Assembly: GCA_020637815.1 (NCBI GenBank)
Contig: JACKJS010000001.1
Coordinates: forward strand, 1,488,001-1,552,000
Reading direction: 5' to 3'
Source: Hyphomicrobiaceae bacterium
GTDB lineage: Bacteria > Pseudomonadota > Alphaproteobacteria > Rhizobiales > Methyloligellaceae
Length of the DNA: 64,000 bases
Below the pieces are notes generated by a model, which had not been told where the DNA came from, did no database searches, and worked only from the letters and a program-made list of their open reading frames with translations. This document shows positions 26,701 through 34,787 of this stretch, one piece after another. A program made the translations under genes and the position numbers. Every line of letters starts with the position of its first letter. The stretch's first letter is position 1.

Positions 26701-26953
26701 GTCGCGGCTTCGTCCCATCGCCATGTCGACGGTCACGACGATCTGCGGGCTCGCGCCGCTCGTGTTCATTCCCGGTGCCGGCACGGAGCTCTACCGTGGG
26801 GTCGGCGCCATCGTTCTGTTCGGTATTCTCGGTACGGCTGTCGTCACGCTGACCTTCTTGCCGGCGCTTTCGATCTCCGTCTTCCAGATCACGGACTCTC
26901 TCTCCACACGGCGACGGGCGAAGTCATCTCCGTCGCCCGCGCCCGGCGCGTAA
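23780..26953 (+). CDS. RND efflux pump permease (HAE1-like)
   Basis: Inner-membrane resistance-nodulation-division transporter of 1057 residues with two repeats of the twelve-segment layout and large periplasmic loops. Family motifs include FPVQMIPDLE-type start (as RIPVQMIPDLEVR), WPGATPQDIEKEI and the TM4 motif GMTLDNTIVVLESID. In AcrB the proton relay has two aspartates at this point; here they are Asp404 and Asn405. The TM10 lysine of AcrB is also replaced (GTVVNNPILIVD). Such changes occur in other RND branches. The substrate cannot be deduced. It forms an operon with the adaptor gene. Confidence 0.92.
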   Translation: MLERIVQRGTLVTVATLIVCVLGIVAAFRIPVQMIPDLEVRTITVFTRWPGATPQDIEKEIIIEQEEYLRSIPSLERIISRSSSGEARIELEFPYNIDLNETLIRINNALSQVPSYPEDVDQPRVRASSFSANSFMYFRVSPLPGNPRHLNMDMMRDFIDDHVRARLEGVKDVSDVRLGGGAEKQIQILFDPAALAERKISLTDVRRAVAARNRDTSGGEIESGKRRYLLRTIGRFDDPEDLKDLIIARRGDNIIRLKDVADVRLGHFEIYTRAYVNDRPIIFLSIRREAGSNVIAIKRDVMKKVEEINHEVLIPAGMELARTADDVTYVEASIRNVWINLTIGAVLATLVMFLFLRSAKATVVGILGIPICTIAAFIGLQLTGRTINVISLAGVAFAIGMTLDNTIVVLESIDLERRRGLGRLKGAVEGVRKVWPAVLASTLTTVLVFVPIVFIQEEAGQLYSDIAIAVSASILASMIVAITVVPTAAAHFDLTPSKNLTVDAADSAIVKGVGWLMDTAFRRALCIFGVAGASAAIILLLTPPAEYLPEGEEPKMFARLNAPPGYNLQTMEEIGEDLQAWLMPFVEDDPASFHRGETTVPALKYFFLMIEADGLRIIAETIDPGDIDNLMAVISEKYKTYAGMSAFVSRGSIITSNDGGTRSVSLDISGPSLEEVYAVAARAYSRAEEIFDSPRIQADPSTLTLSQPLLEVRPKWDRAAELGMTSDDVGFTVAALTDGAYVGEFFRDDEKIDIYFYSKDAERTALDTLSQMPVYTPQGTIVPLSSVADIEETVDTNTIRRIDGRRTVTLNIIPPENVALETGVAMVQEQLVKHLQQSGEIPYEVSMTISGASDQLDATREALSGNYLVAIVIIYLLLVAIFTHWGYPLLIMTTIPLGVASGLVGLALMNWVGALLPRLGIDPIIQPFDMITMLGFLILMGTVVNNPILIVDRALSNVREAGLNAREAVMEAVASRLRPIAMSTVTTICGLAPLVFIPGAGTELYRGVGAIVLFGILGTAVVTLTFLPALSISVFQITDSLSTRRRAKSSPSPAPGA

Positions 26954-26984
26954 AACCGCGTCACGCAAACCAGCCATTCCGCAA

Positions 26985-27290
26985 TCACGACGCCGCTGCG
27001 TACTGCGCCGCGCGGAATCGCGCCCATTTATAGGCGTCGGTGATCGAGAGCGCGTAGATGAACAGCCCGCCCGCGAGACGCCCAATGATGGAATGATCTG
27101 GCGTGGTTAGGTGATAGGTGATCCAGCCGAACAACAGCATGAAGAAGACAAAGACCAACCCGCGGCTCGGCATGCCGGCCACCACGTGCCCCACGCCCGG
27201 TAGAACGATTGCGATTGCGAGAACCAGATATGGATTAATCGGGCGCCGAGTCGGCGACGGACGTTTTTCGATTTCACGCGGCTGCTTCAT
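26985..27290 (-). CDS. Small membrane protein of unknown function, 101 residues
   Basis: Unrecognised integral membrane protein. After a basic N-terminus rich in Arg, Lys and Pro (1-18) it has three hydrophobic segments at about 20-38, 45-60 and 70-87. The first carries LPGVGHVVAG, a motif common in small TM2-like and related membrane proteins. It is the last gene of the permease operon and overlaps the preceding gene by 17 bp. Function unknown; its position suggests membership of the same system. Confidence 0.65.
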   Translation of the reverse strand: MKQPREIEKRPSPTRRPINPYLVLAIAIVLPGVGHVVAGMPSRGLVFVFFMLLFGWITYHLTTPDHSIIGRLAGGLFIYALSITDAYKWARFRAAQYAAAS

Positions 27291-27963
27291 GACCTAACTC
27301 CCGGTTAGCGTTTTCGGCCAGAGCGCGCCGAATGCCAACCAGTTTGACCACGAGCTTTCGGAACTCCTCCGCGTCGAACCGGACGACATCGAAGCGCGCC
27401 TGACGCAGGAGAAGATAGTCGGATCGTTGTGCTTCGTCAGCCTGCCAAACAATCCGTGCACCTTTCGGTGAAACGATCAGTTCCTTCGCCGGCTTCTCCT
27501 CGAGAATGGCAACATGTGGCGTGAACACTTCCGGATCAGGCAACCGCTTCGGGTCGTCCGTATGAACGATCGCTCTCTCCGGCCAATCCGCCGGCGTATC
27601 CAGCCGCTCGTGTAAGTCATTGAAGGGGGAGAAGAATTCAGCCCCCGACGGGCGCATCATGACATCTAGAACCGCGCCAATGGCTACCGGCGCTTCGAGC
27701 GTGACTCGAACCCATAGCGAGGGCAGCTTGCGAAGCCCCAGACAATCTACGACGACATCAGCCCGAATGGGCTCGCCCTCGTACGTTCCGGCGATGGAGG
27801 GATATCCGAATACGTCGAGGGCGAGCTTCGGGTCGTCGAGGACGGTCCAGCAGTCGTTGAAGAATGCGGCCCGCCGTGCGCGGACCGCTTTTTGATCTTC
27901 GCGGTGGCGGTAGGCAAGATATGCGAGCCCCACCACTGCTGTTATGACTGCCAGAACCGTCAT
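27274..27963 (-). CDS. Membrane-anchored protein of unknown function, 229 residues
   Basis: Unrecognised. One N-terminal hydrophobic segment (about 2-16, AVITAVVGLAYLAY) anchors a soluble domain of about 200 residues that faces the cytosol if the positive-inside rule holds (RHREDQKAVRARR follows the segment). The soluble part is rich in beta-type patterns with no enzyme motif I can name. It lies 6 bp after the universal stress protein gene in the operon. A role as accessory or sensor part of the permease system is possible but unproven. Confidence 0.65.
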   Translation of the reverse strand: MTVLAVITAVVGLAYLAYRHREDQKAVRARRAAFFNDCWTVLDDPKLALDVFGYPSIAGTYEGEPIRADVVVDCLGLRKLPSLWVRVTLEAPVAIGAVLDVMMRPSGAEFFSPFNDLHERLDTPADWPERAIVHTDDPKRLPDPEVFTPHVAILEEKPAKELIVSPKGARIVWQADEAQRSDYLLLRQARFDVVRFDAEEFRKLVVKLVGIRRALAENANRELGHEAAA

Positions 27964-27969
27964 GGACGC

Positions 27970-28401
27970 CTACCGTACAATCGTCACGGGACAGTGGGCC
28001 CGGGCCGTCACGGCGTAAGCCGTCGAGCCCAGGATCATACGGGAGAGCCCCGTATGACCGTGAGATCCCATGACAATGTGATTGAAGCCATGCTGTTCCG
28101 CATAGGCTGCAATCGCTTCTGGAATGTTACGGCTGCTCGCCGTGGCGCATGTCACGCTATCCAAGCCCGCAGCCTTCGCCTTCTCGGCGACGCTCTCGAA
28201 CTTGGCACGCATGATGGCGTCGCTCGCCTCCAGGACTCGGGAGTCCCAGAAGGGAGAATTCGCCATGTCCTCCCTCGAGACCAGCTCGACCGCGAGTACG
28301 GTGAGCGGGACCCCGAGATCCTTGGCCAAATCAATCGCAAAGTCGATTGCTTTGGCCGAGACGGTCGATCCGTCGGCAGCGCAAAGGATATTTTTGATCA
28401 T
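27970..28401 (-). CDS. Universal stress protein (UspA family)
   Basis: Single-domain Usp protein of 143 residues. The opening KNILCAADGSTVSAKAIDFA is typical. The ATP-binding motif G-x2-G-x9-G(S/T) is present in HIVMGSHGHTGLSRMILGSTAYAVTARAHCPVTIV, so it is of the ATP-binding kind. Usp domains often regulate transporters beside them. Here it sits 9 bp after an APC permease gene in the same operon, which supports that view. Confidence 0.92.
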   Translation of the reverse strand: MIKNILCAADGSTVSAKAIDFAIDLAKDLGVPLTVLAVELVSREDMANSPFWDSRVLEASDAIMRAKFESVAEKAKAAGLDSVTCATASSRNIPEAIAAYAEQHGFNHIVMGSHGHTGLSRMILGSTAYAVTARAHCPVTIVR

Positions 28402-28410
28402 ATTCGCCTC

Positions 28411-29805
28411 CTAATATCCGCGCGGCCGCGCCCACGGCATGGTGAACTGATCGCCCCTCCGGACATATTTGTACCGGTGGAACGTGAACCACAGCGACGC
28501 GATGATGTAGAAGCACATCATGGCGAGCAGCTGCGTACCGTAGCCAAGGAACGTGGCGAAGTACGTGGTGATGCACAGGGCGAGCAACACGATAGCCGGC
28601 AGCGGATGGAACGGATGCACGTAACCGCGGCGGATCGTACCGAGCGGCCACTTCCTCCGGAACATCCACATATTGATGGGCATGAACGTGTAGCCCAGCA
28701 GACCGGATAGGATCGAGAAGGTGATCACCTGATCCAAAAGACCTGTGAACGAGAAGCTCACAGCGATGGGGATCAGGAACAAGATCGACCGGTACGGCGT
28801 GCGGTAGCGTGGGTGCACCGCACCGAACCACAGCGGCATATAGCGATCGCGTCCCATGGAGAACCATGCGCGGGACGCATCGTTGATGCAGCCGTTGGCC
28901 GAAGCGATTGCCGCGAAGGTCGTTCCGATGAACAGGAAGACCTGAAGCGCGGTGCTGCCCGTGACGCGCGCGGCGTCGTAGAGCGGCGTTGCCGCTTGCC
29001 CTAGGTATTCCCAAGGGAGCAAGCCCGTGGCGACGTACCACGTCATGGTCGCCGCGATGAGCAGAGTGATAATGCCGCTCATCGTGCCATAGGGCAGAGA
29101 CCGTGCCGGCGAACGAACCTCTTCGGCGGCCTGACAGGTTCCCTCAATGCCGAGGTAGTACCAGATGCCGAATTGGAAAGCCGCGATGACGCCGATCCAG
29201 CCATAAGGCAGGTCGGTGAGCAATTCCCGGTGCTGCAGCATATGACCTGGGTTCCACGGCTGAACGCCGATAAACAGAACGACGATCGAAATAAACGCCG
29301 CAGCCGTGATGACGAAATTCACCGTGAGCGTCATTAACACGCCCCGGTAATTCAGCCACGCGAGTGCGGCGATCGTGAGCACCACGAACGGTCGCGGATC
29401 GAGAGCATTGTGGCCCATCTCACCGGCAACCGAACTGAGCAGATCACCCACCACCAATGCGTCGGCCGCCTCGAGCATGGTGTAGGCCATGACGAGGTAC
29501 AGTCCGACATTGAAGGCCATGAGCGGCCCCATAATGTGCTTTGCTTGAGCGTATTGTCCGCCCGCGGCGGCAACCGTCGAGGTCACCTCCGAGTCGATCA
29601 TGGCGACGCAGGTATAGAGCAGGCCAATGACCCAGCAGGCGATAAGGGAGCCCATGGCTCCACCCTTGCCCACTGTGAAGTTCCAACCCATGAACTCGCC
29701 CACAAGCACGATACCAACGCCCAGGGCCCAAACGTGGGCAGGCCCCAAAACGCGCAAGAGTGAAATTCGTTGCCGGTCCTGACCGGCCGTATCAGTCGAT
29801 GACAT
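28411..29805 (-). CDS. APC-family amine/amino-acid permease
   Basis: Cation-coupled permease of 464 residues of the amino acid-polyamine-organocation superfamily, closest in pattern to ethanolamine permeases. Twelve hydrophobic segments can be traced from about residue 25. Signatures are GIVLVGEFMGWNFTVGKGG in TM1, AAGGQYAQAKHIMGP in TM3, and GIEGTCQAAEEVRSPARSLP in the TM6-7 loop. The likely substrate is a small amine; with the NMG genes only 8 kb away, methylamine is attractive but unproved. It is in a tight operon behind three tiny membrane-protein genes, with 21 bp to the nearest. Confidence 0.85.
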   Translation of the reverse strand: MSSTDTAGQDRQRISLLRVLGPAHVWALGVGIVLVGEFMGWNFTVGKGGAMGSLIACWVIGLLYTCVAMIDSEVTSTVAAAGGQYAQAKHIMGPLMAFNVGLYLVMAYTMLEAADALVVGDLLSSVAGEMGHNALDPRPFVVLTIAALAWLNYRGVLMTLTVNFVITAAAFISIVVLFIGVQPWNPGHMLQHRELLTDLPYGWIGVIAAFQFGIWYYLGIEGTCQAAEEVRSPARSLPYGTMSGIITLLIAATMTWYVATGLLPWEYLGQAATPLYDAARVTGSTALQVFLFIGTTFAAIASANGCINDASRAWFSMGRDRYMPLWFGAVHPRYRTPYRSILFLIPIAVSFSFTGLLDQVITFSILSGLLGYTFMPINMWMFRRKWPLGTIRRGYVHPFHPLPAIVLLALCITTYFATFLGYGTQLLAMMCFYIIASLWFTFHRYKYVRRGDQFTMPWARPRGY

Positions 29806-29826
29806 AACGCCGTCCCCTTTCGTGGC

Positions 29827-29997
29827 CTAGGTCAGTTCGTGCTTTTCGCTCTGGTCCTCAAGTTCACCCTCGCGGGAGGACGTCAACAATTCTTCGCTGA
29901 AGTCCCGATTGACTTGGACCGCGTCGAACAACATCCACAGCAAGAGCAACCCGGAGATCCCCCAGGCGGCATATTCAAATATGTTCCAAAAATCCAT
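29827..29997 (-). CDS. 56-residue single-span membrane protein
   Basis: Small open frame starting ATG at 29997 with AGGAGG four bases upstream (30002-30007) and ending TAG at 29827. It encodes one transmembrane helix (about residues 9-24, YAAWGISGLLLLWMLF) after a short WN-rich N-terminus (MDFWNIFE), then an acidic tail rich in Glu, Asp and Ser. Two aspects support reality: a strong ribosome-binding site and compact spacing (9 bp after the 128-residue gene and 21 bp before the permease). It is short enough for automatic annotation to miss. It is probably a small partner subunit of the permease system. Confidence 0.75.
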   Translation of the reverse strand: MDFWNIFEYAAWGISGLLLLWMLFDAVQVNRDFSEELLTSSREGELEDQSEKHELT

Positions 29998-30006
29998 TGG
30001 GCCCTC

Positions 30007-30393
30007 CTATTTCTTCTCGCCGAAACGTTCGTTGATTACCTCGCGATACTCCTTCTCCGAGAACCGGATCATGAAAATGAAGTATCCGAGGATCACGATC
30101 GCTGTAATCAGAAGCGCCACGGGATCAATCGTGTAATCGAACCGGGTGGTGATCATTTCGGCGGCCGAGTCCGGCGTAAAACCGAGTTTTTCCCACTGCG
30201 CCGCCATTGTCGGGTTCTGGCCCAGCGTTTCCCAAGTCGGGTTCTCAACGGTCTTAGTAACGGTGCCGCCGCCAGTTAGGCCCAGAACGAGCGGCGTAAA
30301 CAGCACCGCATAGACGAGCACTAGCAGGAAGATGGAATCGAAGATTTGCCCGGCCTTGCCTTGTTCCGGCGGCCGATAAGCTTTTCCACTCAT
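30007..30393 (-). CDS. Two-span membrane protein, 128 residues, unknown
   Basis: Unrecognised protein. Two hydrophobic segments at about 18-40 and 92-110 flank an extracytoplasmic loop of about 50 residues containing NPTWETLGQNP and WEKLGFTPDSAAEM. The C-terminus is charged and faces the cytosol (RFSEKEYREVINERFGEKK). The ATG at 30393 follows GAGGGA; the open frame upstream is an overlap with the previous gene. It is second in the seven-gene operon, 14 bp after the 105-residue gene. Confidence 0.7.
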   Translation of the reverse strand: MSGKAYRPPEQGKAGQIFDSIFLLVLVYAVLFTPLVLGLTGGGTVTKTVENPTWETLGQNPTMAAQWEKLGFTPDSAAEMITTRFDYTIDPVALLITAIVILGYFIFMIRFSEKEYREVINERFGEKK

Positions 30394-30407
30394 TGTCGGT
30401 ATCCCTC

Positions 30408-30725
30408 TTAAGCGCGTTGCGTGGCTGAACGCGATTGTTCCGCGCGGGCCTCGCGCGCCGCATCGAGATGCTTGATATCGAGGCCATAGATGAAGTCCTT
30501 GTCCTCTTTGTAGTGGCGAATCATCGCCCCAATAGAGGCCGTGTTGAACACGAGGACGGCGCCGGCAGAGCAGGCCAGAACCAGACGGATCGTCGGATCG
30601 GGAACCGCTTGCCAAACCATGTAGAGTACGAACAGGACGACGACCCAGAGCACGGCGACGAACGTCCATGCCCCTAATCGATCCATTGCGTACATCGCTT
30701 CTATTCGCTCAGATAAGCTTCTCAT
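30408..30725 (-). CDS. Two-span membrane protein, 105 residues, unknown
   Basis: Unrecognised protein and first gene of the permease operon. Two hydrophobic segments at about 19-38 (WTFVAVLWVVVLFVLYMVW) and 46-68 are joined by a short loop. A charged cytosolic tail follows, with YKEDKDFIYGLDIKHLDAAREARAEQ, likely helical. The ATG at 30725 follows GGAGGAG. It is divergent from an orphan response regulator gene, with a 140-bp promoter region that holds a run of eight T at about 30789-30796. Confidence 0.7.
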   Translation of the reverse strand: MRSLSERIEAMYAMDRLGAWTFVAVLWVVVLFVLYMVWQAVPDPTIRLVLACSAGAVLVFNTASIGAMIRHYKEDKDFIYGLDIKHLDAAREARAEQSRSATQRA

Positions 30726-30865
30726 TTCACTCCTCCCATTGCCCCTCGAGGATGTCCCTCCTCGGGCCTCACTTTTCCGCAGGGGAAATTTTTTTTCCTG
30801 ACAGGCCAGCTTCGTGCGATACTTCGTCGCTGTCGACGGCTCATAAGGGGGAGACGCCCCCCTGT

Positions 30866-31666
30866 ATGGCGGAAGAGGTATCCAAAGGGAGGTGGGACTT
30901 GGCTCAAACGGATGAGGGAGGCTTTAGGCCGACCACGCCGCTCGCGCGGGAATACGTGCCATTCGGGGATAGCGACCCAGCCGAAGCGCTGCGGGTGCTG
31001 ATCGGCGACAGCCAAACGCTGTTCCGGGCTGGGTTCAGGCGGCTCGTGTCGGAGCTGTTTCCCGGGACGTCGCTCGTCGAGACGGGCAGTACGGCCGAGG
31101 CCTGGAAAGTCCTTAACAAGCAAGATGGATTCCATCTAGTCCTGTTGGACATGGCGATGCCGGGTATCCATGACGGGCCGGGCATCCGGCGATTTGTTGA
31201 GAAGGACCCGTCCGTCCCGGTGGTCGTCCTGGCAGCGTATGCGCACCCAGAGGAGATTGCCATGTGCATGGAACGCGGCGCACGCGGCTATATTCCCAAG
31301 ACTGTGAGCGAGGATGTCTTGCGGCACGCCCTCGCCCTCGTCCTCGCGGGCGAGATTTACCTCCCGCGCAGCGCCATCCGTCAGATACTTTCGGCGACTT
31401 CGGACAGGGAGAGCAGCACCCTTGACGGCCTGTCAGAGACCAACCCGCTGCGCGAGCTCACGCCACGTCAGCGCAGCACGTTGTCCTTGATCATCGACGG
31501 CCGGTCCAACAAGGAGATCGCGCGCAGCCTCAACCTTCTCGAAAGTACGGTGAAGGCCCACGTCAAGGTCATTCTCCGTAAGCTCTCCGCATCGAACCGT
31601 ACCCAAGCGGCCCTGATCGCCGCCGACCTTGGATGGCCACGCCGGAGCGGATCGTCCTCTTCCTAG
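30866..31666 (+). CDS. Orphan LuxR/NarL-type response regulator
   Basis: Response regulator of 266 residues with an N-terminal extension of about 40 residues before the receiver. Phosphoacceptor Asp95 is in LLDMAMPG. The usual pair of acidic residues at the first strand is Gly47-Asp48, so one metal-binding acid is missing and phosphorylation could be weak. The LuxR domain is intact (SNKEIARSLNLLESTVKAHVKVILRKLSASNRTQA). The ATG at 30866 has a GGGGGAGA stretch upstream. It is divergent from the permease operon and likely its regulator. No cognate kinase gene is adjacent. Confidence 0.85.
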   Translation: MAEEVSKGRWDLAQTDEGGFRPTTPLAREYVPFGDSDPAEALRVLIGDSQTLFRAGFRRLVSELFPGTSLVETGSTAEAWKVLNKQDGFHLVLLDMAMPGIHDGPGIRRFVEKDPSVPVVVLAAYAHPEEIAMCMERGARGYIPKTVSEDVLRHALALVLAGEIYLPRSAIRQILSATSDRESSTLDGLSETNPLRELTPRQRSTLSLIIDGRSNKEIARSLNLLESTVKAHVKVILRKLSASNRTQAALIAADLGWPRRSGSSSS

Positions 31667-31724
31667 GGCAATCGTTCCCGGCACTTTGCTCGCCGGACGC
31701 GCGAAACCACATCCGCGACCAGGG

Positions 31725-32435
31725 TCAATCGCGCGGCTTCCGCGCTTGTCCGCGCGGGGAACCGCCAGGAAAGTAGCGAATCGCGAAATGTACGAGTTCC
31801 GGAAGCGATTGCAGGCCGAGCTTCGGCTTCAAACGATTGCAGATATGCGCGACCGCCTTGTAGCTGAGCGCGAGACTGCTCGCGATCTGCGTGTAGGACT
31901 TTCCTTCGGCCATATGCGCAAGCACGAGGCGTTCGCGCGCGGATAAGGACTTGAGCGCCTTCGGCAGGCCTTCGCGGGTTCCGGAAAACGCGATGTCTTC
32001 GGCGATGTCCTGACTGACATAGCGCCTGCCATTGCCGATGTCTGCCAGCGCTCGCGTGATCTCAATGGGCGCGGCATCCTTGACGACGTACCCGTTCGCG
32101 CCCGCCTTGAGAGCCGCGCGCGCGATCAACGGATCGCGGTGCATGCTGAATACGAGCGTTGGCACTGCCGGGTTGTAGCGACGGAGGCGCCGGATAAAGG
32201 ACAGGCCAGTCAGCGCGCCGGCGCGCATGGCGAGATCGACGACGATGATCTTTGGTCTTATGTCACGGCAAACTCGGAGGCCTTCGGCGAAACTGCATGC
32301 GCAATGCAGGTCGATCGTGCCGGATTCGGTCAGCAGGGTGCGAAGACCCGCAAGCGTGATCGGATGGTCATCAATGGCGAGAACGCATGTCTGCACTTTG
32401 ACATCTTCACCGTCTTGGCTATCACGCTTCGACAC
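31725..32435 (-). CDS. Orphan LuxR/NarL-type response regulator
   Basis: Response regulator of 236 residues. The receiver has Asp22-Asp23, phosphoacceptor Asp67 in IIVVDLAMR and a Lys in YVVKD. The LuxR helix-turn-helix is LSARERLVLAHMAEGKSYTQIASSLALSYKAVAHI, with a slightly unusual recognition helix (SYKAVAHICNRLK). The start is GTG at 32435, with no good ribosome-binding site, so it is uncertain by a few codons. It converges on the previous regulator and is divergent from the adenylate cyclase gene. No histidine kinase gene is adjacent. Confidence 0.8.
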   Translation of the reverse strand: MSKRDSQDGEDVKVQTCVLAIDDHPITLAGLRTLLTESGTIDLHCACSFAEGLRVCRDIRPKIIVVDLAMRAGALTGLSFIRRLRRYNPAVPTLVFSMHRDPLIARAALKAGANGYVVKDAAPIEITRALADIGNGRRYVSQDIAEDIAFSGTREGLPKALKSLSARERLVLAHMAEGKSYTQIASSLALSYKAVAHICNRLKPKLGLQSLPELVHFAIRYFPGGSPRGQARKPRD

Positions 32436-32630
32436 GGAAATTGGCTCGTTCGCTGGAATCGACTGGAGCCAGGGACGTTATCCGAATGATCTGTGCCTGT
32501 TGTTCCACACCTCTTGATGCAAAACGGGAATTTCAGGCCCTTCGAGTGGCAGTGTGACGTTGATGGCGCCATGGGGCGCGGAGACCGGCGGGGCGCGCAG
32601 GACGAGGACCCGGCGCCAACAAGCGAGATC

Positions 32631-34787
32631 ATGACCGCTCCCAGATCCATCACCACCAGAAATGCGCTTCTCCTCATTCTGTTGGCGCTCATCTTCCTGA
32701 TTTCCGCTTCGATCCTGATAGTCGTGGACTGGGGCGCCCGGCGCACGATGCGTGATTTGTCGCAGCGCTACATCGAGCAATCGGCAAATCAGGTTCAATC
32801 CGAGATGGGCCACTTTTTCGGGTCGATCGAAGAATTCCTGAATATCTCGGGGGCCTGGTGGGAGGCCGGTTTGCTCGATTACAACAGCCGCGCGGACCTG
32901 CAACGCCTGAACGCGCTGTACATCCCGTTGCTCGATCAGAATCGCCAGATCACGTCCATGATGCTCGCGCGGGACGACGGGCTTGAATATCTCCTTTTCC
33001 GCGATCTACGCGGAGGCGATGACTATGAATGGTACAATCGCCTCGTATGGGCGGATCGGGGGCCGGATGCCGGTTACGTGGTTCGGTGGACACGCGATCT
33101 GAAGCTCCACTCCGAGGAACCTCTGCCGGACGATGCAAAAGATTACGATCCGAGGCGCCGGCCCTTCTACACCGGAGCCGCGCTTGGGGCGACGCACTGG
33201 ACCACGCCCTATTACTTCTTCATCACCAAGGATGCGGGGCTGACGGTCTCTCAAAAGTGGCGCGATCCGACCTCCGGACAAACCAAGCTCGTCGCCTTCG
33301 ATCTCCTCCTCAGGGACCTGTCCGATTTCACATCGAAGCTCCGGCCAAGCCCGAACGGCAAGGCGTTCGTGCTCCACGACGATGGCTCGCTGATCGGGCT
33401 GCCAGCCGATCCGCGTTGGACGGATTCCGCGCAAATTCGCGAGATATTGCGCAAGGCGAACAACCAAGCCGACTCCGATCGGGAAGCGACGCTGCTCACG
33501 CCCGACGATCTGGGCCTCACCGTCGTGCGGGACGCCGTGTCCGCTTGGGAGGGGTCCGGAAAAAGTCCCAAGGGTGTCTTCCGGTATCGGAGCGACGCGG
33601 GATTTTGGTGGGGCGGCTTTCGGCAATTCAAACTGCAGGACCAATCTCTGTGGATTGGCGTGGCCGTTCCGGAAGGCGACTTCTTGGGCGAGGCCGAACG
33701 CCAGCGCTACTGGGTGCTGGCGGTCTCGACGGCGGCGGTCTTGTTGGCGCTACTGCTCGCCGGGCTCGCGACCCGCTACTACAGCCGGCCACTTGAGGCT
33801 CTTGCCGAACAGAGCGTCAAGATTCGCGATCTGAATCTAAGCGAAGCTCCGCAAATCCAGTCCCGCGTCCGCGAAATCAGACAGCTCGCCGAAGCGCAAT
33901 CGCAAATGCTGACGGGCATCCGGTCGTTCTCGCGCTACGTGTCCGTGGCCTTGGTCCGGGAACTGGTCCGGCGGGGCGAGGTCGCGATGATCGGGGGCAA
34001 GAAGACGAGTCTCACGGTGCTCTTCACGGATATCCGGAATTTCACACGCATCGCCGAATCCATGGCGCCCGAGAAGCTCACCCGGCACATGTCGGACTAC
34101 TTCCAGCTCATGATCACCGCGCTGCAACGCGAAAGCGGGACGGTCGATAAGATCGTGGGCGATGGGGTCGTCGCGTTTTGGGGTGCGCCGGACCCGCTCG
34201 AGGATCACGCGGTTCACGCCGTTTCCGCGGTTCTGACCTGTCAGCGCTTGCTTCGCGAGCGAAACGCCGATTGGGAGGCGAGCGGCCGGCCGGCTCTACC
34301 AACGCATTTCGGTCTCTGCACGGGCGCGGCTGTCGTCGGCAATGTCGGCGCGCCGGAACGCCTGAGCTACACGGCGCTCGGCGACACCGTCAATACGGCG
34401 AGCCGGCTGGAATCGCTGAACATCCGCTATGGAACGGAAATTCTGGTCACCGAGTCCGTCGTTGCCGCGACCGGCTCCAAGTTCGTCTGGCGGCGGATCG
34501 ATCGCGTACGCCTCAAAGGTAAGAACTTGATCACGGACATCTATGAGCCGCTCGGCGAGGCGACGCAGGTGTCCGATGCGGCACGCGAGCGCGCCAGCAC
34601 CTATGAAGAGGCCTTGCGCCTCGCCACCGAACGCCACTTTGCCGATGCCGTGGACCTGCTCGACACGATCTTGACTGCCGAACCGGAGGACGGCCCCTCG
34701 CTGCGTTTGCGCACGATGTGCGGCGACTGGATCGAGACCCCGCCCCCGGAAGACTGGGACGGCGTCACGCGTCTTGCTGAGAAGTGA
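32631..34787 (+). CDS. Membrane sensor adenylate cyclase, class III
   Basis: Signalling enzyme of 718 residues. A first hydrophobic helix (about 10-33), a periplasmic Cache-like sensor of about 320 residues, a second helix near 365-388 and a HAMP-like linker precede a C-terminal class III cyclase domain. The two metal aspartates are in FTDIRNFTR (about 467) and KIVGDGVVAFWGAP (about 510); the adenine-specifying Lys and Asp are visible in DKIVGD and YTALGDTVNTASRLE, favouring cAMP. The last 80 residues look helical (TPR-like). The ATG at 32631 is chosen because the frame upstream has no domain. The ligand is unknown. Confidence 0.88.
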   Translation: MTAPRSITTRNALLLILLALIFLISASILIVVDWGARRTMRDLSQRYIEQSANQVQSEMGHFFGSIEEFLNISGAWWEAGLLDYNSRADLQRLNALYIPLLDQNRQITSMMLARDDGLEYLLFRDLRGGDDYEWYNRLVWADRGPDAGYVVRWTRDLKLHSEEPLPDDAKDYDPRRRPFYTGAALGATHWTTPYYFFITKDAGLTVSQKWRDPTSGQTKLVAFDLLLRDLSDFTSKLRPSPNGKAFVLHDDGSLIGLPADPRWTDSAQIREILRKANNQADSDREATLLTPDDLGLTVVRDAVSAWEGSGKSPKGVFRYRSDAGFWWGGFRQFKLQDQSLWIGVAVPEGDFLGEAERQRYWVLAVSTAAVLLALLLAGLATRYYSRPLEALAEQSVKIRDLNLSEAPQIQSRVREIRQLAEAQSQMLTGIRSFSRYVSVALVRELVRRGEVAMIGGKKTSLTVLFTDIRNFTRIAESMAPEKLTRHMSDYFQLMITALQRESGTVDKIVGDGVVAFWGAPDPLEDHAVHAVSAVLTCQRLLRERNADWEASGRPALPTHFGLCTGAAVVGNVGAPERLSYTALGDTVNTASRLESLNIRYGTEILVTESVVAATGSKFVWRRIDRVRLKGKNLITDIYEPLGEATQVSDAARERASTYEEALRLATERHFADAVDLLDTILTAEPEDGPSLRLRTMCGDWIETPPPEDWDGVTRLAEK

